From Rhizobium sp. Root274 (GTDB taxonomy: Bacteria; Pseudomonadota; Alphaproteobacteria; Rhizobiales; Rhizobiaceae): a DNA stretch of 64,000 bases. This document shows, in pieces, positions 48,815 to 57,295 of the stretch. A program made the translations under genes and the position numbers. The stretch is taken from NCBI RefSeq assembly GCF_001429245.1, contig NZ_LMJE01000007.1, positions 473,127-537,126 of the forward strand, given 5' to 3'. The notes under the pieces were generated by a model. That model made no database searches. It worked only from the letters and a program-made list of their open reading frames with translations, and was not told the origin of the DNA. How positions within the stretch are numbered: position 1 is the first letter of the stretch; each line of letters opens with the position of its first letter.

Positions 48815-48840
48815 CCGCCGGGCATGCCCGGCGGTTTTTT
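48815..48840. terminator. Bidirectional terminator between convergent genes
   Basis: CCGCCGGGCATGCCCGGCGG is a perfect 20-base palindrome (48815-48834) with TTTTTT on the right and AAAA on the left, between the secreted protein gene and the clpP-like gene. Confidence 0.85.
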
Positions 48841-48862
48841 AGTCTCTTCTTGTCGAAAAGGC

Positions 48863-49450
48863 TCAGCCGATATCGGCATGGCTTTCGATGATCCGGCCGA
48901 CCAGACCATAGGTGACGGCGTCTTCAGCCGACAGCCAGTAGTCACGGTCGATATCCTTGGCGATCTTTTCCTGGCTCTGGCCGGTGGCCTTCGCGTAGAT
49001 TTTGATCAAGCGCTCGTTCATCTTGATGATCTCGCGAGCCTGGATCTCGATATCGGATGCCATGCCGCGGGTGCCGCCAGACGGCTGGTGCATCAGGAAG
49101 CGGGTGTTGGGCAGCGCCAGACGGCGTTCCTTGGGAACGGCGACGAAAATCAGCGAACCGGCAGAAGCGGCCCAGCCTGTCGCGATGATCCAGACCTTCG
49201 GCTTGATGAACTTGATCATGTCGTGGATCGCGTCACCGGCTTCCACATGGCCGCCCGGCGAGCAGACGAACACGCGGATATCTTCATCCGATGCGGCAGC
49301 AAGGGCAACGAGCTGCGTGCAGACCTTCTGCGCCAGCTCCATGGTGATGCCGCCATAGATGAAGATCGAACGCGACTTGAAGAGGTTCGCTTCCGTTTCC
49401 TTGCCGATCGGCAGTTCCTTGCTCTTGTCGTCTTCGTCTTCGTTCATCAC
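48863..49450 (-). CDS. clpP: ClpP-like serine protease subunit
   Basis: The 195-residue ClpP-family protein keeps all three catalytic residues: the Ser in GWAASAGSL, the His in FLMHQPSGG, and the Asp in [19 protein letters not shown]. It probably forms a barrel with a Clp ATPase. The N-terminus ([20 protein letters not shown]) is acidic and lacks the usual ClpP propeptide start, so it is likely an extra, diverged copy; no clpX is next to it. The following 391 bases to 49842 hold no gene I can support. Confidence 0.9.
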   Translation of the reverse strand: MMNEDEDDKSKELPIGKETEANLFKSRSIFIYGGITMELAQKVCTQLVALAAASDEDIRVFVCSPGGHVEAGDAIHDMIKFIKPKVWIIATGWAASAGSLIFVAVPKERRLALPNTRFLMHQPSGGTRGMASDIEIQAREIIKMNERLIKIYAKATGQSQEKIAKDIDRDYWLSAEDAVTYGLVGRIIESHADIG

Positions 49451-49842
49451 AGGGGACAGTCCTCGTTTGTTTGGCTCATCCGCACATAGTGCGTCTCATG
49501 GCTTAAGACAATGCGGGAAAAAGACAAGCACGGAAGCGATGAACAGAGGGTTAGCCGCTGGCGTATCACCCTTTGGCTCCACAGAATATCGCCGCGCGCG
49601 TCGGGTCCTGGCCGCAACAGTCTTCCGCAAAGACAGGCGGCCCTCGGTTTGCAGGATCACCCGAAGGTGACATGCTGGAAAAGATGCTCCTTTTCCCACG
49701 AGTTCACCGACAAGAAGCCTGTCGAAATGCCGCCGAATCCCAACGGCACTTGCATTTTTGCAAGTCCGGACACGCGCCATTAACCTGCGCCTCCTAAATT
49801 AGCCTGCTCCCTCAAAAGCCGAGGGCGCATGAGGCGGAGCAT
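49451..49842. other. Intergenic gap, no gene seen
   Basis: About 390 bases between divergent genes. Open frames exist on both strands but none has a ribosome-binding site with a family signature. It must contain the promoters of the ClpP-like and HD-GYP genes. Confidence 0.5.
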
Positions 49843-51186
49843 ATGACAACACAGATCAGGCTTGCAGAAATCATCGAAGCGCTCAGCCATGCGCTGGATC
49901 TGACCGAAGGCCAGCCGCCCGGCCATTGCATTCGCTGCTGTTTCATCGGCACCCGCATCGGCAAGGCGCTCGGCCTGCCGGAAGAGGCACTGCGCGATCT
50001 TTATTACACGCTGCTCCTGAAGGATCTCGGCTGCTCTTCCAATGCAGCCCGGATCTGCGAGCTCTATATGGCGGATGATCTGAAGTTTAAACGCGACTTC
50101 AAGCTGGTCGACGGCTCTTTTCCTCAGGTTCTGAAATTCGTCCTTTCCCATACGGGCATGGAAGCGGGCCTGGCTGAGCGCTTCCGGGGCCTCCTCAACA
50201 TCCTGAAGAATGGCGGAGAATTCGCCAGCAGCCTGATCCAGACCCGCTGCCAGCGTGGCGCAGACATTGCCCGGCAGATGCGTTTTTCCGAGGAAGTGGC
50301 GCGCGGCATCCTGGATCTTGACGAACATGTCGATGGCGGTGGCCAGCCGGCGGGGCTGAAGGGGGCAGAAATCCATGTCTTTGCCCGTATCGCTCTGATG
50401 GCACAGGTAATCGATGTCTTTTTCGTCAATGCCGGCCCAGAAGCGGCACTCGCTGAAGTGCGCAAACGCGCTGGCACCTGGTTCGACCCCGAACTCGTCT
50501 CGCTGTTCGAAACACTGGCGACTCCGGTCTTCTTCGCCGAACTCGGCGCCGACGGGCTGGACCGGTATGTTCTCGCCCTTGAACCCGGACGACAGGCGAT
50601 GATGGCCGACGAGGACTATCTCGACGACATCGCCGCCGGCTTTGCCCGCGTCGTCGACGCAAAAAGCCCCTATACCTCCGGCCACAGCGATCGGGTCGCT
50701 CTCTTCACCGACCTCATCGCGGAGGAACTCGGCATGCCGCCTGCGGAGCGCCGTCGCATGAAGCGCGCAGCGCTCCTGCATGACATCGGCAAACTCGGCG
50801 TCTCCAACAGTGTGCTCGACAAGCCCGGCCGTCTGGAAGGTGAGGAGTGGCAGCAGATGAAGCGCCACGCCGAATTCTCTGAAACGATCCTCTCGCGCAT
50901 CGCGGCTTTCTCCGATCTCGCTCTAATCGGCGGTGCCCATCACGAGAAGCTCGACGGCTCCGGCTATCCGAGGGGATTGAAAGGCGACGAGATCTCCTTC
51001 GAGACCCGCATCGTCGCCACGGCGGATGTGTTCGACGCGCTCACCGCCGACCGCCCGTACCGCCCGGCCATGCCGGTGGAAAAGGCGCTTTCCATCCTCT
51101 GGGAAGGCGCCGGCCGGCATCATGACGAGACCTGCATCGCAGCACTAGAACGAGCCCTGTCGAAAGCCGAGCTGAAGGCTGCGTGA
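49843..51186 (+). CDS. HD-GYP protein with a decayed first domain
   Basis: The 447-residue soluble protein has two HD-GYP-like units. The second is intact: HDIGK at residues 313-317 and HHEKLDGSGYPRG from residue 366, so it is a likely cyclic-di-GMP phosphodiesterase. The first has KDLGC at about 60-64 in place of HD and DEHVDGGGQPAGLKG at about 160-174 in place of the GYP loop, so it has lost activity and may regulate. No membrane or receiver part is seen. Confidence 0.92.
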   Translation: MTTQIRLAEIIEALSHALDLTEGQPPGHCIRCCFIGTRIGKALGLPEEALRDLYYTLLLKDLGCSSNAARICELYMADDLKFKRDFKLVDGSFPQVLKFVLSHTGMEAGLAERFRGLLNILKNGGEFASSLIQTRCQRGADIARQMRFSEEVARGILDLDEHVDGGGQPAGLKGAEIHVFARIALMAQVIDVFFVNAGPEAALAEVRKRAGTWFDPELVSLFETLATPVFFAELGADGLDRYVLALEPGRQAMMADEDYLDDIAAGFARVVDAKSPYTSGHSDRVALFTDLIAEELGMPPAERRRMKRAALLHDIGKLGVSNSVLDKPGRLEGEEWQQMKRHAEFSETILSRIAAFSDLALIGGAHHEKLDGSGYPRGLKGDEISFETRIVATADVFDALTADRPYRPAMPVEKALSILWEGAGRHHDETCIAALERALSKAELKAA

Positions 51187-51220
51187 AGAGCAAGCGGCAT
51201 TTAGCGAATTGCCGTCCCGC

Positions 51221-51700
51221 CTAATAATCGAGATTCCACTGCACACCATGATTGATCTGGAGGGTGAACATGTCCGTTCCCTCCTCGAATGCCGTCTTGG
51301 GCTTCTTGAACGGGACAAGGGTCGAGGTGCGCTGCCATTCGGTGACCATTTCCACGCTGCCATTGCGTGATGTCTGCAGACGCCCCTGCCACTGCGTCTC
51401 CGTCAGGCAATCCGCCACGCCGTTTCGCCAGCTGACGTGAAAGGAGATCGCCCGGTCGGTCAGTTGACCACTGAGATCGTAGGGGATTCCGCGACACCCC
51501 TTTCCCGGCGCGTTGTTGACGTAATAGCCATGGATCGCTCCATCGTCTGCCACATCCAGAACCATGACGGAGCCGTGACTGCTGATCCAGGTGGAGCTTC
51601 CGGAAATGGCGTTTCTGGAGGACGCGGCACCGGCCTCCGATGCTGCCGGCAAGGCCGTCGCCCCCAGAATGCACGCCAACAGGAATGCAGTCAGCCTCAT
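51221..51700 (-). CDS. Secreted avidin/rhizavidin-like protein
   Basis: The 159-residue precursor has a signal peptide (MRLTAFLLACILGATALPAA) with GGGGGATGTC before the ATG at 51700. The mature protein follows the avidin barrel pattern: STWISSHGSVMVLDV, GYYVNNAPGKGC, DLSGQL, VSWRNGVADCLTETQWQG, MVTEWQRTST and EGTDMFTLQ. Mapping onto streptavidin, Ser27, Tyr43, Trp79, Thr90, Trp92, Trp108 and Asp128 are kept, Ser88 is Thr and Asn23 is Ser (Ser40 here). Cys69 and Cys98 sit where rhizavidin has its disulphide. It probably binds biotin; this is inferred, and such genes are rare in bacteria. Confidence 0.82.
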   Translation of the reverse strand: MRLTAFLLACILGATALPAASEAGAASSRNAISGSSTWISSHGSVMVLDVADDGAIHGYYVNNAPGKGCRGIPYDLSGQLTDRAISFHVSWRNGVADCLTETQWQGRLQTSRNGSVEMVTEWQRTSTLVPFKKPKTAFEEGTDMFTLQINHGVQWNLDY

Positions 51701-51802
51701 GACATCCCCCACCACGAATATTCGACGACCCTACAACACCACAGAGTTGATTAACTTCCTCTAAAAACACCCTTCCAAGTTAACACTTTTTCCGTGCAAT
51801 GA

Positions 51803-52234
51803 TTACCGGGCAATTCGCGTCGACAGAATGATCGACGACAGCGTCCGCTCGACCCCCGATAACTCGCCGATCCGGTCGATCAGTCGGTCCAGCTCCGAAA
51901 TCGACGGCGCCGCGATGATGGCAATCAGATCGAATGGCCCATTGACCGAATAGAGCGCCGTCACCTCACGGATGGCAGTCAACTCGGCCGTGACCTGGGT
52001 CAGCGCTTTGGGCGCCATCGTAATCATGACATGCGCCCGGATCAGCCCGCTCTGATAGGCGTCGGAGAGGCGCAGCGCATAGCCGGCGATCACACCTTGC
52101 GCCTCCAGCCGCTCCAACCGTGCCTGAACAGTCGAGCGCGAAAGATTAAGCCGCCGCGCAAGTTCGGCCACCGGCATGCGGGCATTCTCCGAAAGCAGCG
52201 CGAGAAGCGCCCTGTCCTTGTCCGAAACCTGCAT
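51803..52234 (-). CDS. Lrp/AsnC-family transcriptional regulator
   Basis: The 143-residue protein has the Lrp winged helix at about residues 5-50 (LLALLSENARMPVAELARRL and LSRSTVQARLERLEAQGVI) and the RAM ligand domain after it (VMITMAPKALTQVTAELTAI). It is divergent from the saccharopine-dehydrogenase-like gene at 52380, 145 bases away, and likely controls it in response to an amino acid. Confidence 0.93.
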   Translation of the reverse strand: MQVSDKDRALLALLSENARMPVAELARRLNLSRSTVQARLERLEAQGVIAGYALRLSDAYQSGLIRAHVMITMAPKALTQVTAELTAIREVTALYSVNGPFDLIAIIAAPSISELDRLIDRIGELSGVERTLSSIILSTRIAR

Positions 52235-52379
52235 ATCGCCATTCCTATCCGTCGTTTCGGCGATAATGATACGTCGTTTCGCTCACTTCGTCACTTGGAA
52301 TCAACGCGCCTCGTCCGCACACTGGCTTGATCAAATGCAATTGCGCCTGGGCGCGCTCACGGACATCAAGGGGCACATC

Positions 52380-53483
52380 ATGAATCACATCACCATCATC
52401 GGCGCCGGCAAGATCGGCGGCGCGATTGCCCGCATGCTGGCCGAAACGGGCGATTACACCGTCACCGTCGCCGACCGCAGCGCCGACCAGCTGGCAAAGC
52501 TCGACGCCCATCCGGCCGTCTCCACCAGGGAACTGGACATTGCCGACGCAGCCGCCCTCGATGCGGCACTCTCGGGCCAGTTCGCCGTGCTCTCGGCCGC
52601 TCCCTTCCACCTGACCGGTGCGATTGCCGAAAGTGCGGCGCGCACCGCGACCCATTATCTCGACCTGACGGAAGATGTCGCGACGACCCGCAAGGTCGAG
52701 GAACTCGCCCGCGGCGCCCGCTCCGCCTTCATTCCCCAATGCGGCCTCGCCCCCGGTTTCATCTCGATCGTCGCAAACGATCTGACGAAACACTTCGACA
52801 CGCTGGACACGGTCCGCATGCGCGTCGGCGCGCTGCCGCAATATCCGTCGAATGCGCTGAATTACAACCTCACCTGGTCGACCGACGGCCTGATCAACGA
52901 ATACATCGAGCCCTGCGAGGCGATCGTCGAGGGCAAACTGACGGTGGTGCCGGCCATGGAAGAGCGCGAGGAATTCTCGCTCGACGGCGTTACCTACGAG
53001 GCCTTCAACACCTCGGGCGGCCTCGGCACGCTCGCAAAAACCCTCGACGGTCGCGTCCGCACCATGAACTACCGCACCATCCGGTATCCCGGCCACCAGG
53101 CGATCATCAAGGCGCTGCTCAACGACTTCAATCTGAAGAACCGCCGCGACGTGCTGAAGGATCTCTTCGAAAACGCCCTGCCCGCCACCATGCAGGACGT
53201 GGTCGTGATCTTCGTCACCGTCTGCGGCTGGAAGGACGGTCGCTATTTGCAGGAAACCTATGCCAACAAGGTCTATGCCGGCGTGGTCGCGGGAAAGAAG
53301 ATGAGCGCCATCCAGATCACCACGGCGGCCGGCATCTGCACGGTCCTCGACCTGCTCGCCGATGGCACGCTGCCGCAGGTCGGCTTCGTCCGCCAGGAGG
53401 AAATCGGCCTGCCCGCCTTCCTCGAAAACCGCTTCGGCCGGGTCTATGATCCTGACGTCATGAGGGTCGCCAAGGCCGGCTGA
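52380..53483 (+). CDS. Saccharopine dehydrogenase family protein
   Basis: The 367-residue NAD(P)-dependent protein starts MNHITIIGAGKIGGAIARML with the Rossmann GAGKIGG, then has FIPQCGLAPGFISIVANDL, ALPQYPSNALNYNLTWSTDG and LINEYIEPCEAI, the usual saccharopine reductase-type features. It is likely a lysine catabolism dehydrogenase, since an Lrp regulator is divergent from it. A true start at 52380 is supported by homologous length; an open frame from 52176 is longer and overlaps the regulator region. It is not the same as the carboxynorspermidine enzyme at 37914. Confidence 0.9.
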   Translation: MNHITIIGAGKIGGAIARMLAETGDYTVTVADRSADQLAKLDAHPAVSTRELDIADAAALDAALSGQFAVLSAAPFHLTGAIAESAARTATHYLDLTEDVATTRKVEELARGARSAFIPQCGLAPGFISIVANDLTKHFDTLDTVRMRVGALPQYPSNALNYNLTWSTDGLINEYIEPCEAIVEGKLTVVPAMEEREEFSLDGVTYEAFNTSGGLGTLAKTLDGRVRTMNYRTIRYPGHQAIIKALLNDFNLKNRRDVLKDLFENALPATMQDVVVIFVTVCGWKDGRYLQETYANKVYAGVVAGKKMSAIQITTAAGICTVLDLLADGTLPQVGFVRQEEIGLPAFLENRFGRVYDPDVMRVAKAG

Positions 53484-53682
53484 TCATTTCGCACAGACTT
53501 TCTCCGGGGGGAGGAAGGACCTGACGGTCCGGATCGGGCGGTCGACGGCAACAGCCGCGGCCGCCTTTTCCGTTCTCCCAGTCCGCCTTTTCCGAACCGG
53601 AGAGCAAAAGCGGCCCGCCGGACCCCGCCCGGTTTGGAAAGCCCCTGTTAATCATGAGCCGGAGGCATTCTTTAAGTCCATC

Positions 53683-55137
53683 ATGATAACAGAAAAGCCA
53701 GGAACGCCCCGGCATCAGGCGGTCGGGTGCAAGGCTCGAAGCGCTTTAGGCGCCGATGGACGGCAGATGGGTACCGACGGCAGCACCGATGCGCGCGAAA
53801 GACGCGTAATCTTCGCCTATCAGGCGATGACGCTGACCGTGGCCGGTTTTGCCACGCTTTGGGCTGTCATCTTCGCCGCCCACGGCCACAAGGCCATGGC
53901 CGTTGCCGAAGTCTTCCCCGCGGTCGTCGGCCTCCTTTGCTTCGCACTGGTCACCGCCGGCAAGCTGGATCTGTTCCTGCTCGTTGCCCAGGTCTCCTTC
54001 CTGGTCTTCATCTTCGCCTTCTGCCTGCTCTTCGACGTGCCAAACCCCACCTATCCCCGGGTATCGCACCTCTTTTTGCCCCTGCTGGCGATGATGGGCT
54101 ATATCAACTATCTGCGTCGCCCCTCCCTCGCCCAGGGGGCTGTCATCGTCGCGAGCCTTGCAACCTTCGTTTTCTTGCACGCCTCCAACAGCGTCTCGCC
54201 CTTTGCCGACCCGATCCCGGAGGATCTGCGCGCGGTCGGGGTCTGGGTCAATCCGGCACTTGCCTCCCTGCTCTTCACCGCCGCCGTGCATGCCCTGCAG
54301 CGCCGCCTGTCGGCACCCCGCGGGCTTGCCCGTGAACTGCTCGGCGCCATGCGCCGCGGCGAACTCTCGCTCGCCTATCAGCCGCAGGTCGATCGTGATG
54401 GCCGCATCACCGGCGCCGAGGCGCTTTTGCGCTGGAACCACCCGACCCGTGGCACCGTTTCGCCGGCCGATTTCATCCCCGTCGCCGAAGATCTCGGCCT
54501 GATGCCCGTCCTCGGCGCCTGGGTGCTCGACCAAGCCTGCGGGACGCTCGCCCGCTGGAAGGCCGATCCGGCGCTGACCCGCCTCACACTCTCGGTCAAT
54601 GTCAGCGCCAGCCAGTTCAACGAGAGTGATTTTACCGCAACCGTCCGCCAGCTTGTTGAGAACCACGCGATCGACCCCACCCGCCTGCGCCTCGAACTCA
54701 CCGAAAACGTGCTGCTCGCCGGCCTCGAACCGGTGGCCGAGAAGATGGAAGCGTTGAAACGAACAGGCGTCACCTTCTCGCTCGACGACTTCGGCACGGG
54801 TTATTCGTCGCTTGCCTATCTGCGCCGCCTGCCCGTCACCGAACTCAAGATCGACCGCAGCTTCGTCGCCGGCGCCAGCGACAGCGACCGCGGCCAGGCG
54901 CTGGTCCGCTCCATCGTCTCGATTGCCCGCGACCTCGACCTGAACGTGGTCGCCGAGGGCATCGAAACCGCCACCCAGCACGCCTTCCTGCGCGACACCG
55001 GCTGCCACCTCTTCCAGGGCTGGCTCTTCGGCCGCCCGATCCCACGCGAAGATTTCGAGGTCATGCTGCGCGAGAGGCAGCCGGCGGAGATGCCGGTGCC
55101 GCACTGGCTGCAGGCGAGGCTGGCGGCAGCGTTGTGA
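53683..55137 (+). CDS. EAL-domain cyclic-di-GMP phosphodiesterase with membrane sensor
   Basis: This protein of up to 484 residues has about five to six membrane helices at about residues 45-205 and then an EAL domain. Active-site motifs are intact: TGAEALLRWNHPTRG, LRLELTENVLL, FSLDDFGTGYSSLAYL, LKIDRSFV and VVAEGIET. It should break cyclic-di-GMP. The start is uncertain; 53767 (MGTDGSTDARERR) is an alternative. The 200 bases between the previous gene and 53683 show no gene. Confidence 0.92.
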   Translation: MITEKPGTPRHQAVGCKARSALGADGRQMGTDGSTDARERRVIFAYQAMTLTVAGFATLWAVIFAAHGHKAMAVAEVFPAVVGLLCFALVTAGKLDLFLLVAQVSFLVFIFAFCLLFDVPNPTYPRVSHLFLPLLAMMGYINYLRRPSLAQGAVIVASLATFVFLHASNSVSPFADPIPEDLRAVGVWVNPALASLLFTAAVHALQRRLSAPRGLARELLGAMRRGELSLAYQPQVDRDGRITGAEALLRWNHPTRGTVSPADFIPVAEDLGLMPVLGAWVLDQACGTLARWKADPALTRLTLSVNVSASQFNESDFTATVRQLVENHAIDPTRLRLELTENVLLAGLEPVAEKMEALKRTGVTFSLDDFGTGYSSLAYLRRLPVTELKIDRSFVAGASDSDRGQALVRSIVSIARDLDLNVVAEGIETATQHAFLRDTGCHLFQGWLFGRPIPREDFEVMLRERQPAEMPVPHWLQARLAAAL

Positions 55138-55278
55138 AGGGCGGGCAACGGACGGTTCAGCTGCCTGAGAGTAGGAGAACCAGGTGCCGCGACGTGAGCC
55201 GATCTGAGGCATAAATCACCGTAGCAGGCCTCGATAGGCCTCCGCCCACCACTGAACCCAAGCCGACTGAACCCTCAG
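55138..55278. other. Start of the gene-free 55.1-56.6 kb stretch
   Basis: From here to 56597 I see no supportable gene. It contains a degenerate palindromic element (55279-55422), a GC-rich hairpin-rich stretch (55681-55990) and a perfect palindromic element (56124-56285). Short open frames here overlap the repeats and each other in several frames and are not genes. Confidence 0.5.
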
Positions 55279-55422
55279 CAGATCCTCAGGACAAAGCCCG
55301 AGGATGACGGCGTGTGGGGTTGGGCGGGGTATCCTCCGTAGGCGTTTGAGGATGTCGAAACGTTTGTGGAGGACTCTCTTCCATCCGCCATCGTCATCCT
55401 CGGGCTCCGTCCCGAGGATCTG
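55279..55422. repeat. Palindromic intergenic element, degenerate copy
   Basis: Left arm 55279-55309 (CAGATCCTCAGGACAAAGCC...) and right arm 55392-55422 are inverted copies of about 31 bases with about three mismatches. The core ATCCTCGGG/CCCGAGGAT is the same as at 56124-56285. Inside are GGTATCCTCCGTAG and GTGGAGGAC, a weaker copy of the inner arms of the other element. Confidence 0.65.
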
Positions 55423-55680
55423 CCAGCGTATCCGCAGTCTCCAGGGTCATGGCAGGCAAGCATGTTCAAACTGTCAAAAAACCCAAGCGCCGCCGCCGGT
55501 CGGATCTTCATCCTCCGGTTCGGTCATGCAAGTCTCGGACGAGGCGCCAGAAGCAACCTGTCTAAGTAGTTTATGTGGCTCCTTCCGGCGCCCCGTTCGG
55601 CGTCTATTCCCGCTGCATGCGTCTCTCTGGCAAGGCGGCGACGGGCGTCGGTCCTCGGGTCAGGCCCGAAGATAACCGAC

Positions 55681-55990
55681 GTTCGACCGGGCGCGGGTCC
55701 GGCTGTGGCGGCACATGACGTGCCGCTTCAGCCTAGCCGGTGGCCCGGGAGGTTCCCGCCGGATGGTGCACCATTCCGACCGGGACCCTCGCCCGGGGGA
55801 TGAAGCCTTTGCCATATGCGGCCCGGCTCGCATCCCCGCCGTTTGTTTCGCCCCGCCGTCTGGTATGGTTCGCGACAGCGTTGGCGCCTTGTCTGTGTGC
55901 CCCTGAGGCACGTCCTTCCGATCGGGTTCGGCGCCGGCCCCGCCTCGCCTGACATCGCATCGTCAGGTGTATCCGAGGGCGGGACAGCTG
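55681..55990. other. GC-rich hairpin-rich non-coding stretch of unknown kind
   Basis: About 300 bases hold nested inverted repeats: GCGGCAC/GTGCCGC (55708-55714 with 55720-55726) and CCTGAC/GTCAGG (55948-55953 with 55962-55967), plus the palindrome GGTGCACC and paired GC blocks around CCCGGGAGG and CCGGGACCC. All reading frames are open over long stretches without a plausible gene start, which is common in such GC-rich DNA. It could be a structured RNA or a dispersed repeat. I do not recognise tmRNA, RNase P RNA or 6S RNA in it. A short AT-richer tail with a GGGAGGAAAAAGGG purine run follows. Confidence 0.35.
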
Positions 55991-56123
55991 TGAGTCTAAG
56001 GGAGGAAAAAGGGTGGGGGATGAAAAAATGTGTCGGGGTTTGATTTTGTTGGAGAATGTCTCGAAGTCATTCCCCTTTTTTAGGGAAATGGGGCTGTCTG
56101 GCGTGACCGTCTAGCCTCAGAAA

Positions 56124-56285
56124 GCTTGTGTCTGGATCCTCGGGTCAAGCCCGAGGATGACGGAGTATGGGGGAGCGACTGGTATCCTCCGCTACTGTCT
56201 TCACCGGACAACGTCTGCGGAGGATACCCTTATCTCCCCGAGAGGTCGTCATCCTCGGGCTTGACCCGAGGATCCAGACACAAGC
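56124..56285. repeat. Palindromic element with 39-bp inverted repeat arms
   Basis: The arms 56124-56162 and 56247-56285 are perfect inverted copies of 39 bases, beginning GCTTGTGTCTGGATCCTCGG. Inside, GGTATCCTCCGC (56181-56192) and GCGGAGGATACC (56217-56228) form a second perfect inverted pair. The whole folds into one long cruciform. Each arm holds the palindromic core ATCCTCGGGTCAAGCCCGAGGAT. It contains no transposase gene and resembles a MITE or the rhizobial mosaic repeats. Confidence 0.75.
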
Positions 56286-56597
56286 CAATCTTGGGTCGTA
56301 CGTCCCTACTTGCGGGAGACTTAGGAGCGGTGGCCGAAGGCCAAAAATTGATCCCGTGAATCGATTTCAGCGAACGGAGGCCTGAGCGCGACGCCGCGCG
56401 AAGGCTTTGAGAGGAATTGGCCCGATCGGGCCAAACCTCAGATTTCGCAAGAGGGGGCTCGGTAAGGCTATTTGCCAACGGAACCGCACCCCTCTCCAGG
56501 AAGATCTGAAGTTCAGGCGACTTGCGCGGACCTCAAGCCTTCGATTTTCCGTCCTCCCCCGCATGGGGGAGGAAAACGCCGTAGCAAACGGAGCCCC

Positions 56598-56915
56598 TCA
56601 AATCCCGACCACCTTGCGCAGTGCGGCGTTCAGCCGCCCCTGCCAACCCTTGCCGGTCTCGCGAAACCTGGCGATGACATCTTCGTCGAGCCTGAGCGTG
56701 ATCTGCTTCTTCGGATGCGCCACGGCGGGACGCCCGCGCGCGCGGCGGTGGTCCTCCATCGCCTTGAAGAAAGCAGGCGGCAGAACCTCCTGTGCGGGGC
56801 GCATTTTTGCCAGTTCTTCGTCGCTCAGTTCCGGAAACTCGACGGCATCCCAGTCCTCGCGGTCATAACCGCGTCCGGTCTCGAACGTGTTCAGTGTCTT
56901 GCTTTTGGTGGCCAT
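56598..56915 (-). CDS. brnA: BrnA-type antitoxin, second pair
   Basis: The 105-residue protein starts MATKSKTLNTFETGRGYDRE and ends with QITLRLDEDVIARFRETGKG then WQGRLNAALRKVVGI, the BrnA ribbon-helix-helix end. It overlaps the toxin gene by 25 bases. It differs clearly from the antitoxin at 34515-34763, so the two pairs probably do not cross-react. Confidence 0.87.
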   Translation of the reverse strand: MATKSKTLNTFETGRGYDREDWDAVEFPELSDEELAKMRPAQEVLPPAFFKAMEDHRRARGRPAVAHPKKQITLRLDEDVIARFRETGKGWQGRLNAALRKVVGI

Positions 56916-57175
56916 GGAAGCCTCCTTCTTTCCTTGTCGCTTGCCGGGCGAAAGCTGATGATCGATATGGCTTCCGATCCGAGAAGGGCGAAGACGACGG
57001 CGGCCGTTCCGTCCCGGAAATATCCGATCGCCTTCAGCCGTCGCCGGCCGTACGCATCTGGCTGCCCGTCTTCGACAACGGCATTCTCCCAATCGAGTTC
57101 GCTGACGTCGGCGAAGTCGAAGCCGTGCTTTTCTAGGTTGGCGCGCCGCTTGGGCTCATCCCAGATGATTTCCAT
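56891..57175 (-). CDS. brnT: BrnT-type ribonuclease toxin, second pair
   Basis: The 94-residue protein begins MEIIWDEPKRRANLEKHGFD (BrnT signature with the AxxxKHG pattern), continues RRLKAIGYFRDGTAAVVFAL and ends SFRPASDKERRRLPWPPKAR, the common BrnT tail. It lies first in its operon and overlaps the antitoxin. Confidence 0.87.
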   Translation of the reverse strand: MEIIWDEPKRRANLEKHGFDFADVSELDWENAVVEDGQPDAYGRRRLKAIGYFRDGTAAVVFALLGSEAISIISFRPASDKERRRLPWPPKARH

Positions 57176-57234
57176 GATTTAATGTAGCTACAATTAATCG
57201 CAAGATCAAGACGGGCGTTTCGATACTCGCGCAC

Positions 57235-57264
57235 AAAAAACCCGTCGGTCTCCCAACCGACGGG
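57235..57264 (-). terminator. Rho-independent terminator after the demethylase gene
   Basis: On the minus strand, CCCGTCGGT and ACCGACGGG form a 9-bp stem with a six-base loop, followed by TTTTTT (the AAAAAA at 57235-57240 on the plus strand). It lies about 32 bases after the stop of the gene at 57296-59857. Confidence 0.85.
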
Positions 57265-57295
57265 TCCATAACTCTCTGCCGAAACCGCCCTGCCC

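Noticed and set aside
49496..49780. Minus-strand frame of 94 residues upstream of the HD-GYP gene
   Set aside because: No ribosome-binding site, Arg-rich composition without a family match; treated as intergenic.
55575..55960. Several overlapping open frames in the GC-rich block
   Set aside because: They lie in many frames on both strands of the same hairpin-rich DNA and have no start signals or families.
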